Part shown: positions 10,115 through 22,300 of the stretch, piece by piece
How positions within the stretch are numbered: position 1 is the first letter of the stretch
Layout: each line of letters begins with the position of its first letter
Assembly: GCA_031772625.1 (NCBI GenBank)
Contig: CM062816.1
Coordinates: 631,005,269 to 631,069,268 of the forward strand
Reading direction: 5' to 3'
Source: Pinus tabuliformis
Taxonomy: Eukaryota > Streptophyta > Pinopsida > Pinales > Pinaceae
DNA length: 64,000 nucleotides
The notes under the pieces: model-generated
Database searches by the model: none
Seen by the model: the letters and a program-made list of their open reading frames with translations, nothing else
What the model was told of the DNA's origin: nothing
Program-made: the position numbers and the translations under genes

Positions 10115-13100
10115 TTATCTTGAGAGAGGCTTCCTGTAGATCTTCAATTGATGCCCATTGACAAGCATGGGGATGGCTTCCTCATCAATGGTCTGAATAA
10201 GAACAGATCCATTGTCATGACATTTCTCCACTGCATATGGTCCTACCCATCTGGTTCTCAGCTTCCCCTTGAAATCTTTGTATCTGGAGCCATACAACAA
10301 GGCGCAATCTCCCGGCTGGAATTGCTTGTCATGGAGATGTTGGTCATGCCACACCTTTCTCTGAAGTTGAACCACTTCTGAGTGAAGGAGGGCCTGCATC
10401 CGGTGCTCGTCCAGTCCATTCAGCTGCAATAACCTTTCTTGTTGTGCATGGCTGAGATCTAGATCTAGCTGAGCTGCCATCCTCAAAGTGTTGTACTCGA
10501 ACTCAAGGGACAGCAAAGCTTTCTTCCCATAGACCAGCTCATAAGGTGTGAAGCCAGTGGTGGTCTTCCAGGTTGTGTTGTAAGCCCATGTGGCCTCAAC
10601 CAGGCGATCTGCCCAGTCCTTTCTGCTGCTGCTCACCACCTTAGTCAAGATCCCTTCTAATGCTCTATTGGTGACTTCCACCTTCCCATTTTCTTGAGGG
10701 TGATAGGGGGTGGAAGTCCTCTACTTGATCTTGTGATGAGCTAGTAGGTCTTCAACCAGGTTGGATGTGAACTGGCTCCCTTGATCGGTGACCAACTCTC
10801 TTGCGTAGCCAAACTTGTAGAAGATGTTTTCTCTTAAGAACTCGACCACCTTCTCTTCTATTGCTGCCTTGATTGCTTTAGTCTCTGCCCACATTGTTAG
10901 GTAGTCAGTACACACAATGATGTAAGACCTTTTCCTGGAAGGAGGGATGATTGGACCCACAAAGTCCATACCCCACTTCTCAAATGGCTCAAGAGTCACT
11001 TGAGGTTGGAGAGGCATCTCATCCCTTGGAGTCGGTTTCCCCATTCTTTGGCATCGGTCACATTGGCTTATATATCTTCTGACATCTTGATGAAGTGTGG
11101 GCCAATAGTAGCCCGCCTGTAGGATTTTGAAGGCAGTCCTCTTTGCTGCAAAATGTCCTCCACAAGGCCCATCATGACAGGTGAGGAGGATATCAAGGAC
11201 TTCCTCCTCCCTTACACAATGCCTTAAGATCTAATCGGGGCCAAGCTTGAACAGATTGCCCCCGATCCAAGTAAATAAGGCACTTTTTCTGATGATTCTG
11301 CTCTTCTCTCTTGAAGATAGGTGCGGAGGGAACTGTGCTGAAACAAGGTAGTTTTCTATATCAGCAAACCATGGAGAGAGTGCTGAGATAGCAAACAGAT
11401 GTTCATCAGGCATCTGGTCATCCACTGTCCCATCCTCATCTGCACACAAATCCAATCTAGATAAAAAGTCAGCAACAACATTTTCTTTACCTCGTTTGTC
11501 AACAATGGTCAAATCAAACTGCTGCAACAAAAGTAACCATCTAATAATACGAGCATTCACATCTGGTTTATTCATTAAATATCTAATTGCAGCATGGTAT
11601 GTATGTACAAATGTTTGGTAGCCAGTGATATAATGTCGGAACTTGTTCAGTGCATGGACCACAGCCAGAAACTCTTTCTCGGTTACAGTGTAATTTAGCT
11701 CAGCTTTGGACAAGTTTTTGCTAACAAAGTAAATGGCATATGGAAGTTTTTGTTCAACTTGTCCTAAAGCTGCACCTATGGCTTTGTTCGAGGCATCAGT
11801 GTGGATGTGGAAAGGTAGGGCCCAGTTTGGACCTCTCAAGATTGGGGCTGACACCATCTTGTCCTTTAATTCATTCAAAGCCCTCTGACAATCATCAGTC
11901 CATTTAAACTCCACATCTTTTGCCAATAGGCCAAACAATGGCGAGGCTAGCTTGCTGAAGTCTTTAATGAATCTCCTGTAATACCCTGCTAATCCTAAGA
12001 AACTGCGAACATCCCTTACCTTTTGAGGAGGTAGAACCTTCTTGATGAGAGCAATTTTGTTAGGATCCACCTGTAACCCTTGGCAAGAAATGGTATGGCC
12101 TAGCACGGTCCCTTCAATCATCAGGAATTCACATTTTTCAGGACTAAGGGACAGGTTCATCTCAATGCATTTGGTTAGGACTTTTCCCAGATTTGACAGT
12201 GCTTCCTGGAAGTTGGCCCCATAAGGAGTGAAGTCATCCATATAGATTTCCACTGCATCATGGACCAACTCCGAGAAGATGCTTAAGACAGCTCTCTGGA
12301 AGGTAGCATGAGCATTGCATAGCCCAAAAGGAAGAACTCGGTAGGCAAAGATACCCCAAGGACAAGTGAAGGTGGTCTTATCTTCGTCTTCCGGGCTGAT
12401 TTGGATTTGGTTGTACCCGCTAAACCCATCCAGGAAAGAGAAGAACTTCTTTCCTGCCAGTCCATCCAACACTTGATATATGAAAGGTAGAGGGAAATGG
12501 TCTTTCTTGGTAGCTTTGTTCAGTTCTCGGTAGTCCACACAGATTCTCCACTTCCCATTCTTCTTGGGAACCAACACCAGAGGGGACACCCATTCACTAT
12601 CTGAGATGGGGTAAATGAATCCGGCATCCAACAATTTTTGCAATTCTTGATTGACAATGTCCTTAAGGGCTGGATTCATTCTCCTCTGAGGTTGTCTAAC
12701 TGGTTTACAATCCTCCTTGATGCATATGTGATGGGTACAGACCAAGGGATGGACTCCTTTCATCTCCTTATAGCTCCAAGCAAAAGCATCTAGGTGACTG
12801 GCCAACAGGCTACACAGCTCCTTTTCCTGGGAAGGAAATAGGGAGGAGCTGATCTTTAACGATCTCTCAGGGCCGAACTCCACATTCTTGACTCTGGGAG
12901 TGACAGGGTTGGTTGTACAGAGATCCACTAAGGTGCTGGCTTGGTCATCCTCCACCAATTTCTCTAAGGATAGTGCACTGGAAGGTGGGTTCTGGATCAA
13001 GGTCTCGATCAAGTCATCCTCGGTTGGGGGGTCTCTTCTAGTGGTATCTAGGGTGCACAAAGGTGATGAGTACACTTCATCCTCTTCTCCTTCCTCCAAC

Positions 13101-13707
13101 CAAAGTGGTAACTCATGCTCTAAGGAAGGTTGGGCAGGAGGGTATAGGACTAGCTGCTTGGACATAGGACCCTTTTTGATGGTCATATTTCCTGCATGAC
13201 AACTTATGTAAGCATCTGCAGTGACTAACCAAGGCCTTCCCAAAATAAGAGGATATCCCGTAAGCTTTGCCGTGGGTTGCAGACCAAGAAATCTGCAGGG
13301 TATTCCCAAGAGTCGACAGAGACCAAGACATCCTCCACAATCCCTTCGGGAGTCACAGTGGAGCGATCTGATAGTTGCAGTACTATCGAGGTCTTCCTCA
13401 AGGAACCCTGAAGATTGAGTTTGAGCATGGTATCTCTGGTCATCACATTAATGGCAGCCCCCAGATCAATCAAGGTGTGAGGTATGATGGTGCCATTGAT
13501 GTGGACATCTACTACAGGACTCCCAGGATCTAGGTACTTTGGGCAGATGACTTGTCCTAACATAAGGTCAGACAGTTGTCCTAAGACATTGATGGTTGAA
13601 GCATCTCTCTTTCGCCTGCCCGGGTGTTTGAAACACTTTTCCTTAACCAGTTTGTTGTATATAGGCACATCCTTGATGGCTTGGAGAAGTGGTATTTTCA
13701 CACACAA
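10115..13707 (-). pseudogene. Athila-like pol: protease, reverse transcriptase, RNase H, integrase (broken)
   Basis: Protease comes first (IDLGAAINVMT near 13470; the DLGA form is usual in Athila-type elements in place of DSGA). A one-base frameshift near 13275 leads into the RT-RNase H frame (13309-11231): KNGKWRICVDYRELN, FLDGFSGYNQI, catalytic IYMDDF, LGHTISCQGLQVDPNKI, and the RNase H start FHIHTDASNKAIGAALG. TAG at 11231 interrupts D*ILR, where relatives have DQILR. The integrase zinc-binding part follows (about 11170-11050), then GMDFVGP, VTDQGSQF, TAG at 10721, and STPYHPQENGKVEV, giving all three D, D, E residues. The C-terminal part (WVGPYAV) ends at 10115. Both TAG codons are in one continuous frame, so the polyprotein has decayed only slightly. 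It encodes copying of element RNA into DNA and integration into the chromosome. Confidence 0.92.
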
Positions 13708-15413
13708 CTGCTTGAGCTCACCCAGGAGCTCATCCTCCTCTGGGTTGGGTTGTGTGGTGGCTGTTAGGCTCTCAGGAAAGGGTGGAATAGCCTTTGGTTC
13801 ACTTTCCTGTTTATCTTCCTCATCCGCTGGGGGAGGAGGTTGGCGATCTGGAAGAGTCTTTCCAGATCAAAGATTGATCTCCTGGATCTCCACAGCATAA
13901 GTAGGGCATGATGTTTCCCTAGTGTATACCTGCTGGGCCTATCTATTGTTGGGGTTTGGGTTTGGTTGAGCAGGTATTTGAGGTTGCCTTGGAGGAGCAG
14001 GAGGTAATGGTTGAGGTTGAACTGGTGGTGGAGGCAAAATGGCGGGAGGAGTGTTGTACTGGGGCCTCCACCCGATTGAGGTGCATTCCACTGAGGTTGT
14101 GGCTGGGCATGTGAGTGATAAGAATGAGTAGTGGGTTGAGTAGGGTACTGAGGTGGATAAGACCATGGAGGAGGCATAGACTAGGAAGGATGAGCAGGGG
14201 GACCCCAGGAAGGCATAGGACTCGATTGGTTGGGGCTGTAATAAGCTTGGGGTGCCCCTTGCATCCCCTGCTGGTAAGGTCTAGGTCCTTGTGGCCTCCT
14301 TTCGTTGAGGTAATAGAGAGGTTCAATGGGAGCTTTTGTCCCTTGGTACATAGCTTTAAACCCAGGTAAGGTTGGACATTGATTTGTGGGATGGTCCTCC
14401 TCATAAACGAAACACACTTCAACTGAATGAAATGGACATTCGTTCTTAGGGTGTCTCCTTGTACATCTAGGGCAGAAGATAGCCAAGGCTCTATCAGCTT
14501 CTTCCTTCTTCTACTGGATCCGGAATGTGTCCAGCTGCATGGCAATGGTCTGTCTCACCTCACTCTTAAGATCTTCCAATTGATTTGCAAACTCATGTTT
14601 GGAGAAAGGGACACCAGTTGAGAGGAGGTTTCCTCTACCTCGTTTCCGAGCTGCCCTGGAGTGGTTTCTAAACACGGTCTTGATGTCCTCATAAGGCAGT
14701 TGGTAAATATCCCCCCCAACTAACATGTGAAGGGTATCTAAGAGGTCTTCAGGGACTCCTCGGAGCAGGACCAATTTGAGGGATTCAGGGTCAAGTGTGC
14801 ACCTGGCCCGCTTATAGCTAAGTTGGAACCTCTCCTCATAATCCTCTAAGGACTCATCATTTCCCATGGTCATCCGAAAGATTTCTCCCTTGGTTTCCTT
14901 AGACCTACAGTAGTCCCGATACTTGGTATTGAAAGCTTGCTGCATCTGAGCCCAAGTAGTGATACTATTCCCAGGTAAGCCCATGAACCAGTGCAATGCT
15001 GCATCCTTAAGAGTGGAAGGGAAGAGTTTCAGCTTCTGCTCATCTTCAGTATAGTCATAGGTTCTACAAAGGACAGCAAATTCAAATAGGAAGGTATCAG
15101 GATCTTCAGTAGTCAGTCCATGGAAGTGAGGTAGAGCGGAGGGACTAATGTTTTTCATTTTCATGTCTCCATTGGTCTCTCGGATGGGGAAGGCATCTTC
15201 TATTCTCTCATCTTCTCTTCTATTGTCAGCCATAGCTTCAGATGGGATGGTCTCTAATTCTTCTTCTGCTATAGGATCTTCGTATATCTCAGGAGGTTCA
15301 CCTATAGGTTCTTCTGGATCACTGTCACCAAAGAAGAGAGAAGGGTGACTCAGTGATGTGGTGGGGGTGTTGGGTAAGAATTTGCCTGTTTTATCTCGAT
15401 TCCTACGAGGCAT
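13708..15413 (-). pseudogene. Athila-like gag (broken)
   Basis: The Met at 15413 starts a basic/acidic leader, followed by the Retrotrans_gag core (LPHFHGLTTEDPDTFLFEF, LKLFPSTLKDAALHWFMGLP, about 15150-14960, and the helical part to about 14650). TAG at 14511 and TAG at 14181 interrupt the same frame. Between them is a Cys/His region (CPRCTRRHPKNECPFH and CFVYEEDHPTNQCP, about 14475-14380) that looks like paired zinc knuckles. A Pro/Gln-rich stretch follows; a frameshift near 14100 and further stops (TAG at 13939 and a TGA near 13868) lead into a segment ending LCVKIPLLQAIKDVPIYNK (about 13710-13650), which is continuous with protease. Gag forms the capsid-like particle. Confidence 0.85.
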
Positions 15414-15800
15414 GAAATGGAAAGACCTTTTTGATTGCTTTTGTTTTTTTTCTTCTTTGGTACCTGTAAAACTGAAACAGATTGATCTACAACTAACTAT
15501 CTTACTGAAATAAAGATGCAGAATTAAATTGAAAGCAGGAAAGAACTAATCTACTTTGCTCAAATGGAATTGCAGGAATGGAAATGCTAGTCTATGCTTG
15601 CAGAATTGAAAGGCTAATCTACGCTTGCAGAAATGAAATTTCAGAATTGAAATGCTAATCTATGAAAGTAGGAAATGCTAATCTATGAAAGCAGGAAATG
15701 TCTATGATACTTTTGTAGAATGGAAATGAAATAAACTACTTGGCAGAAGGCAAGAGTAAGAAAATAGAAGAAAAGCAACAATTACTAATACTCTGATGCT
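15414..15800 (-). other. 5' leader of the Athila-like element
   Basis: Non-coding sequence between the primer site and gag. About 15560-15700 holds four or five imperfect short repeats containing CTAATCTAYG and GCAGRAATG. No gene seen. Confidence 0.6.
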
Positions 15801-15818
15801 TCCCCGACAATGGCACCA
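15801..15818 (-). promoter_or_regulatory. Primer binding site (tRNA-Asp-like)
   Basis: The minus strand reads TGGTGCCATTGTCGGGGA six bases inside the 5' LTR. It differs by a few bases from the tRNA-Asp primer site used by Athila elements as I recall it (TGGCGCCGTTGCCGGGGA). Confidence 0.7.
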
Positions 15819-15824
15819 AAAAGA

Positions 15825-17908
15825 TGGTGGGCTCCAGTATTGTAGCAATAATGCTACAACTCCTGGAGCTTCCTATCTCTAATTTTATCAACCCGGTAGT
15901 TCGTAACAAACTTGGAAGCGACGGTGCTGTATGCACAAGTACTAGCTCTTGTCGCAGCTGTCACTTGGTCAGCTAGCACAAGTCCGCTAGGGCTCAAGCC
16001 AACTTCTATATGCTCTCAGAAGAAGCTTTCTAAATGATGAACGAAGGCTACCTTAAAGGAAATTAACCTACTTTTCAAGAATGAACTGAAAGCCAACCAA
16101 ACATGGAAACCCTAGTAAACCCTAATCTGAGTAGTTTAATCTCTATGATGCAATGGTGGGAGTGCAAACTTCTAGAAATGATGCCATTACTTCTAGTGAG
16201 ATGAGATGCATGAATTTAAACTACTTTCATTGAAGAGAACACATTTTTGTATTTTTGCTTAAGTGGTTGGAGTTATTATGACTTTGTTTCTTATTAGGTT
16301 TTGACTGTGCAGGGGTAGTTCGGAGGGAAGGAAGGTTGGAAAAAGGTCATGAATGCTAGGAGAGGTTCCAGGGGATCTCCAAAATCCTTCCACGGAAGTC
16401 CACAACATTCAAGTACTTGGAAACCGAGGTTGCAGGCTTCTACAGGATGTCTGCAGGGGATCCTACACGAAACTCAGGATTTCTACAGGAAGTCTGCTAA
16501 CTTCTACAGGATGTTCTGCGGTTGGAGTTTTTGGTGATGGAGGAGTGAAGGAGCGGTATGGGTGGATAGGTAGGATGAAAAAGGAGCTAGTGATGGCTCA
16601 GGGACAGAGAGATCAGATGGAGAAAGAGTGGGTAAAGTTGGTTGGTTGATAGAAGGGTGGAAGCAATGAAAAGTCAAAAAGATGGAGCTACGTGAACAGT
16701 AGAAGGGTTGGAAAGAAAACGAGCTGAACAGAGGTTGGGTAGGTGGCTCTAGGTGCGATTGAGAAGAAGAAGAAGATAACAGAGTGATACTACGCAGTGT
16801 AAAGGAAACAAATCTGCACAAAAGCGAGAATTCATCAACCTACCCTAATTGTGTTATTAAACCAACAAGCAGCAATGTAAATTGTGGAGAGAAATCGTGC
16901 ATGGTGTTGTAACGAAAAAGTATTGCTGAAGATCAAAATGCATGGACGGTTCTATGATTGAAATGACTGTGTTGCAGCTTGCATGAACGTATAAGACTAC
17001 GTTTTTTGGTGGTTGGTACGGTCTACACCGCCAATCTCTAAACAGAGATGGCAGTGAGTGCACTGTCAACCTTTTCTTGGAGCTCTAATGAATGCTAACC
17101 CTCCTACTTTAATCTATGCTACTGAAAGCACTTTAACCATAAACTAATCCTACTCAATCACATTAAAGAAACTAAATCAGCAAACTGTGTTTTTCAAATG
17201 CATGTGAAAGCAAAGAAATGAAGTGCTGAAAGGAAAGACAAGTAACAATACAAGGAAAAGGAGGTCTATTGCTCTCAAGTTGGGCCCTAAAATGAGAGCT
17301 ATATCTCCCTTAAGAACTCAGAATTGAATCCAAAGCTTCCTACCTTTATTGAATAATCATGAGTCTAACAACATGCCAAAACTGGCTTACAAAGAGCAAG
17401 AACCGAGCTGTAGCTCGTGCTTAGAAATTGCAACAGTATTTCAAAAGTTCAAAAAGCTCCTATCAAAGGCTACGACCTCAATATTTATACATGATGAGGA
17501 TGAAGCTGGCTTCCTCAATTAGTGGAGCTTGGCTGCCTAACTGAAAGCGAACTACTGTTCCTATAGAATCCGTTGGTTGCCTTTCAGCTCGGTGGGGATA
17601 GCTGTTGGAGCTCGGAGTTAGGGTGGAGATCACGAGGGAAGTCATTCAAGACTGTGGACAACCTCCCTATAAACCTTCAATGCCACCTTTGTTGTCTCCT
17701 TGTCTCCTTCTGCGTGGTCTTTGCTCCATTTAATGCCAAAAAACCTGAAATCATCATGTATTAACCACATAGATATAATGTCTGCCCTTCTTCCTACAAA
17801 TAACACGAATATACTAAGAAATGATGCATAAGTGATAAAAGATGAAGGGTTGAGCAAGTTCAGTAGGCCAAATGAGCCCAAATTGTTACCAAAAATTGGG
17901 GCTCATCA
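15825..17908 (-). repeat. 5' LTR of the Athila-like element
   Basis: It matches 3022-5102 with few changes. Motif copies are intact at 16439, 16482 and 16503; a fourth (near 16462) is mutated to CTACACG and the copy near 17559 to CCTATAG. Confidence 0.92.
17478..17491 (-). promoter_or_regulatory. Probable TATA box of the Athila-like 5' LTR
   Basis: TATAAATAT on the minus strand, conserved at the same place in the other LTR (4673-4686). It would place the RNA start near 17450, leaving a U3 of about 450 bp and a long R-U5. Confidence 0.5.
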
Positions 17909-19183
17909 ATAATCTATCCTTATAGCTCCCTATACTAACCCCATACTTGAACACAATCTCTACAACCAAACTGCTTCCTTGCTTGCGTGAGTGGTTGCCA
18001 TGTATTTTTCCTCTATAGTTGATAGTGCCATTATAGATTGTTTCTTACTCATCCAATTGACTGCACCTCCAAATAGGTTAAACACATACCCACTTCTAGA
18101 CCTTCTCTAATCCAGATCTCTAGCCCAATCTGCATCAACAAAGCCATGAATATCAAACATTCTTTCCAATCTTGATCTTCCTTGGTAGCACAAACCATAA
18201 TCACTAGTGCCACGCAAATACCTAAAAACCTGCTTCACTGTTGTCGAGTGCTCCTTCCCTAATTTTGACATAAACTTGCTCAATACTCCCACTGCATGTG
18301 CAATGTCTAGTATAGTACATACTATTGCATACATCAGGCTACCAACTGCACTTGCATATGGAACACAGGACATGTCCTCTTCCTCTTTTTGTGTCTTGGG
18401 ACACTGTTCAACAGATAACCTCACACCTACAGGAATAGTAACCTTCACTGGTTTACTATCCTCCATATTAAACCTCTACAGTATTGTCTCGACATAATTC
18501 CTCTGGTTTAACTAGAGCTTCCTCTTTCCCCGATCTCTTTTAATTTCCATGCCCAAAATATGGTTTGTAGCACCAAGATCTTTCATGTCGAATTTGGAGG
18601 ACAATTGGGTCTTCAAATCCTGGATAATTTCTTTGTCATTTCCAACCAAGCAACATATCATCCACATACAAGACTAGATAAACAACACGGTCACCAATTA
18701 ATTTGAAATACACAGTGATCTACTTTGCTTCTAGTGAAGCCAAGTCCCCATATAAATGTATCAAATTTCTGATATCACATCCTTGGTGACTGTTTTAACC
18801 CATACATAGACTTATTTAACTTGCATACTAGTTCTTTCTTACCCTTCACCATAAAACCTTCAGGTTGCTTCATGTATATTTCCTCTTCCAAATCCCTATG
18901 AAGAAATGATGTCTTCACATCCATCTGTTCTACCTCTAAAATCAAAAGCAGCAGAAACAACTAAAAGTAATCTAATAGAAGTTACCTTGGCAACAGGAGA
19001 AAAAATATCACCAAAATAAATTCCCGGCACCTGGGAATAACCTTTTGCTACCAAACAAGCTTTATATTTCTCCTCTTTTCCTTCTGCATTTGTCTTCTTC
19101 TTGAACACCCATTTGCTACCAATGGGTTTCCTTCTAGCCGACAACTCCACCAGATCCCAAGCCTAATTTTTGTGTAAAGATGT
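17909..19183 (-). pseudogene. Ty1/copia RT and RNase H fragment (copy A, continued)
   Basis: It continues the copia element interrupted at 3021. On the minus strand: RT start (RKPIGSKWVFKKK at about 19130, then [20 protein letters not shown] at about 18930), then RNase H (18466 down to 17909: VPYASAVGSLMYAIVCT, YLRGTSDYGLCYQ). There are frameshifts at about 18960 and 18770 and several stops. Similarity to copy B (45343-46615) ends sharply at about 19183, inside the RT coding region. That is a duplication junction, not an element end. Confidence 0.85.
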
Positions 19184-22100
19184 CATTGAAAGCTAAATAG
19201 ACCAGGTACAACATGTTTGGCGGGCTTTCACAGTCTTAGAGGAAATACGATAGCATATTATACAACCATAGTCTATCTGTTAAACTTTTTGAAGGTTTTC
19301 CTCAGACCTATTTTCGAGTCTCATTTGCCCAAAATCTAAGAATGATTTTTTGGAATCACAACTTTGATTTGTGAAATTTCCGCAATCCAAATATCTGAGG
19401 GGTTTTTCATGGTGCTAAATCATTATATGTTAGTAAAAAAACCAGTCTAAACAATACAAATCAAGATTTGACCAACCATTGTTTCTCTATATTCTAGCCA
19501 AAACCTCCAAAATGTATAATAAGCAACACCTAGTACACATTGGGTCTTCAAAATATTTCGAATAAGCTTATCATAAAAGCAACAATTGAGCAACCAAATC
19601 TAGAAAATTATATATGAAATACTCTCCTTTCCATAATCAAGCAACATTCAATCTCTTTTCAAATGAATCTAATTCTTTCAAGTGAAAAATGAATGAAGAG
19701 GAAGATCATTAGGCTATGCTAACTTGTAAAATTTATCCTTAAAACATTATGAAAATCCAACCAAACAACTTGGAAATGGAAATTCAAGGAGCTCCTTTCA
19801 GCAGACCTTTCAACATTATTTAAAGGTAGCATGATGGACTTCAAACTGATCCCCTAAATTCAAAATAAATTGGATACTAATGTGCACAACAATCAATATG
19901 AAGTAGTATATGCAGAAAAGCCAACCAAATACCTTTTAAATGGTAGATTAAAGAGCTTTGTTTAATGATTCTTTGCAACGGAAAAATTCAAGTTGGGTTA
20001 TGGTCCTATGTTCATTAGTTTATGGTCTTTGTAGGTGTTTAAGTATTCATTGGTTTGTATCACTTACATATTTGAGTTCCTTCTAGAGGCACCCTCCTTG
20101 TTCTCTTTATTCCTTCCCCTCAAGTTGCTCATGTTGCACCCAAAATATGTGTGTTCAAAGATAGAATGTGGAGGCTCAGACATGCTTTAGTGCATCACAA
20201 ATTGGAGGAATCTAAGTGGATGTGTCAGTGGCTCAAGGAAAATTTCCCTCTCATATGTTTACAACTTATTCCTTACATTCCAATTCCAGAAACATGGCAA
20301 CAAACTCTGGCTTTTTTCCTTCGACAATTTTCAATTTCTTTGATTCCTCCAAGGGATCCAAGTTTGTTTCAATCAGTCACCTTATGCCAAGCTATAAATG
20401 TTTCATATAGCTATATTAATTTTGAATGGTCGAAGGCTACAATGCTTGTCTCCTATTTTAATACCATTAATGCCTACTGTTCATACTAGAAATCTCCCAT
20501 TCATAAAAAGTTCCCAAACACTTTTTTGCACACAAGCTTACAAGAGTCAGTGTCATAGTTGCTATGGGAAACACTGATTTGAAACAAATTTGGAGAGTCT
20601 TACACTATCAAAAACAACTCAATCAAGCCAATTGGAGTACTTTGATGGAAATTTCCTAAAATTTCTAATTTGGAGCAAGCATGAACCACACACAATGCCA
20701 ATGTAATGAGCATAAAATTTTCCCATAAACAGAGATTGGATACAAACAAGTGATTTCATAATTGATATTTGTCTTGACAGGGGAAAAAACCAAACAAGTG
20801 ATTTTTCTAAGGATTATATTCCAAGGATTGAACCAAATTTCATAATTGATATTTGTCTTGACAAGGATTTGGAAACTTTACTCTATGTTTTCTATCTTTC
20901 CATGTGTTGAGAGCAATCTGATTTTCCCTACACATCTCACAACCAAGGTTGCTTTTACAAGCAAGGATATCTATTGATAGATCATTTCATCAAGAGCCAA
21001 ATCTGAAATTATAGCCACCTCAGAGATTGAAGAACTACGTTAAAATTGGCATTAATATACTAGTCATTGTCTCTAAAACTAAGCTTCATTAAAAACTCTT
21101 GGTAAGGTACATACTACAAACCTCAGCCATTATTTTATTGTACCCATCACTCTTAGCAGCAATTGCTTGCAGTGATATAAATGGTAGACCTACCAACCCA
21201 TCACCATGGCGTTCCGTTAATACTGTTGTTGATCTAACATATTGTGGAACTAGTAACTAGTGACTGATGGCACATGCACATCTATGATATAAAGGAATGA
21301 ATATTTTGAGTATTAAAATGACTACCTATGAAGGCATGGAAATAAACGATGATAAGCCTTGTCATTTAGAAGAACAACTATTTCTCTCAGGTTCTTGTGT
21401 GAATGGAATATGATGTGATGCCCGAGGCATAATTAGCAGTGAATGTAGAATCAAAGAAGGAATATCCTGAGGTCCATTTGGTTTTTTCTTTGGAGCCCAA
21501 TTTCTAGATTCGTGGTTAGTTTCTTTATTCTTTGAACATACAACAAACCAGTTATTAATAGCAATAACCATCATCATGTTTCTTGAACTAGCTTCTTCTT
21601 TTTGAGAATATGAATGATCCCTTGCACGAACATTGAATTTCGAAGTATTGCTATGTCTAGGCATAAAATAAATTTCATTCCATCCAACTAAATGCAAACA
21701 CCTTTCTATACCAAACAACACATGAAACATACTAGGCTAGTGCTATCATTCCAAAAAATATTATATAGTAATTATCACTAATCTAGGGTAATAGTTAGTC
21801 AAAGTTATTGATGTTTGCTTTATATTGTTATTACATAGCTGCCACAAACGATATTTTCAATATACTACCCTGAGGAAGGGCCAAAAGTGTTAGTTCCTAG
21901 AGAAGCCCCCTGGATTGTTTCCTCATTTATCAACATTGTCAGAAATTCATTTGCTAGATGTTACTCAATGACCATTATGTTGGCTACCAGCTAGAACCAT
22001 ATGAGGTTTTTGTGTTTTTTGTACTCAAAATAATATTTCTAGAATAATTCAATAGTGGGAATGGATGTCCCAATCCTTAGAAATTCCCTAATGAATTATT

Positions 22101-22300
22101 GGTGAAATTGTTTTAACATTATTTAGTGTAGTGATGTTTGATTTGGTGGTTAGGCTATCACTCCCTCGCAAATAGAAATAAAATTTATACACACTATATT
22201 GTGCAAGTATTTATTATGGGAAATATTTAGAACCAGGTGGTTGGTCAAATGGAGAAACCTATATTTTTTCATCCAATCACAATTGAGATTAGATACATAT
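19184..22300. other. Unassigned DNA left of the giant element
   Basis: Low-GC sequence with no recognised domain. It contains a direct repeat of about 26 bp (TTTCATAATTGATATTTGTC plus six bases, at about 20753 and 20838). Open frames at 20151-20489 (+) and 21362-21730 (-) have no recognised product; the second is Ser/Asn/Lys-rich. See also the exon-like segment at 21122. The last 5 bases (CATAT) are the left target duplication of the giant element. Confidence 0.5.
21122..21249 (-). other. Exon-like open segment, gene unknown
   Basis: The minus strand stays open through RSTTVLTERHGDGLVGLP and FISLQAIAAKSDGYNKIMAE, a composition unlike random AT-rich DNA. It is preceded by TTACTAG and followed by GAG|GTTTGTAG, which would serve as splice acceptor and donor. 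I do not recognise the family. It may be a stray exon of a host gene or a pseudogene fragment. Confidence 0.3.

Larger units (their letters stand above)
3022..17908 (-). mobile_element. Athila-like Ty3/gypsy LTR retrotransposon, nested in copia
   Basis: A 14,887-bp element bounded by two LTRs of about 2.08 kb that start TGGTGG and end CATCA on the plus strand. The empty site is visible at about 45342 in the duplicated copia copy. The 5-bp target duplication is ACAAT on the left (3017-3021) and ATAAT on the right (17909-17913), one mismatch. Order in its own sense: 5' LTR, tRNA-Asp-like primer site, gag, protease, RT, RNase H, integrase, a 2-kb spacer, a long accessory ORF, polypurine tract, 3' LTR. 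Protease with DLGA, RT with YMDDF, the primer site and a long extra ORF after integrase all fit the Athila lineage. Six differences in the first 255 bp of the LTRs (about 2.4%) make it the youngest large insertion here, yet it carries several stops and frameshifts. Confidence 0.9.

Noticed and set aside
13225..13309. Programmed frameshift between protease and RT
   Set aside because: The shift falls inside the protease region with no clear slippery site; Athila elements usually have one frame.
10721..14513. Amber (TAG) readthrough or recoding as a regulated signal
   Set aside because: The TAG codons sit inside domains (integrase core, gag), not at a gag-pol border, and frameshifts are also present; decay is simpler.
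20151..20489. 112-residue plus-strand frame
   Set aside because: No recognised motif and no splice or promoter context; could be chance in AT-rich DNA.
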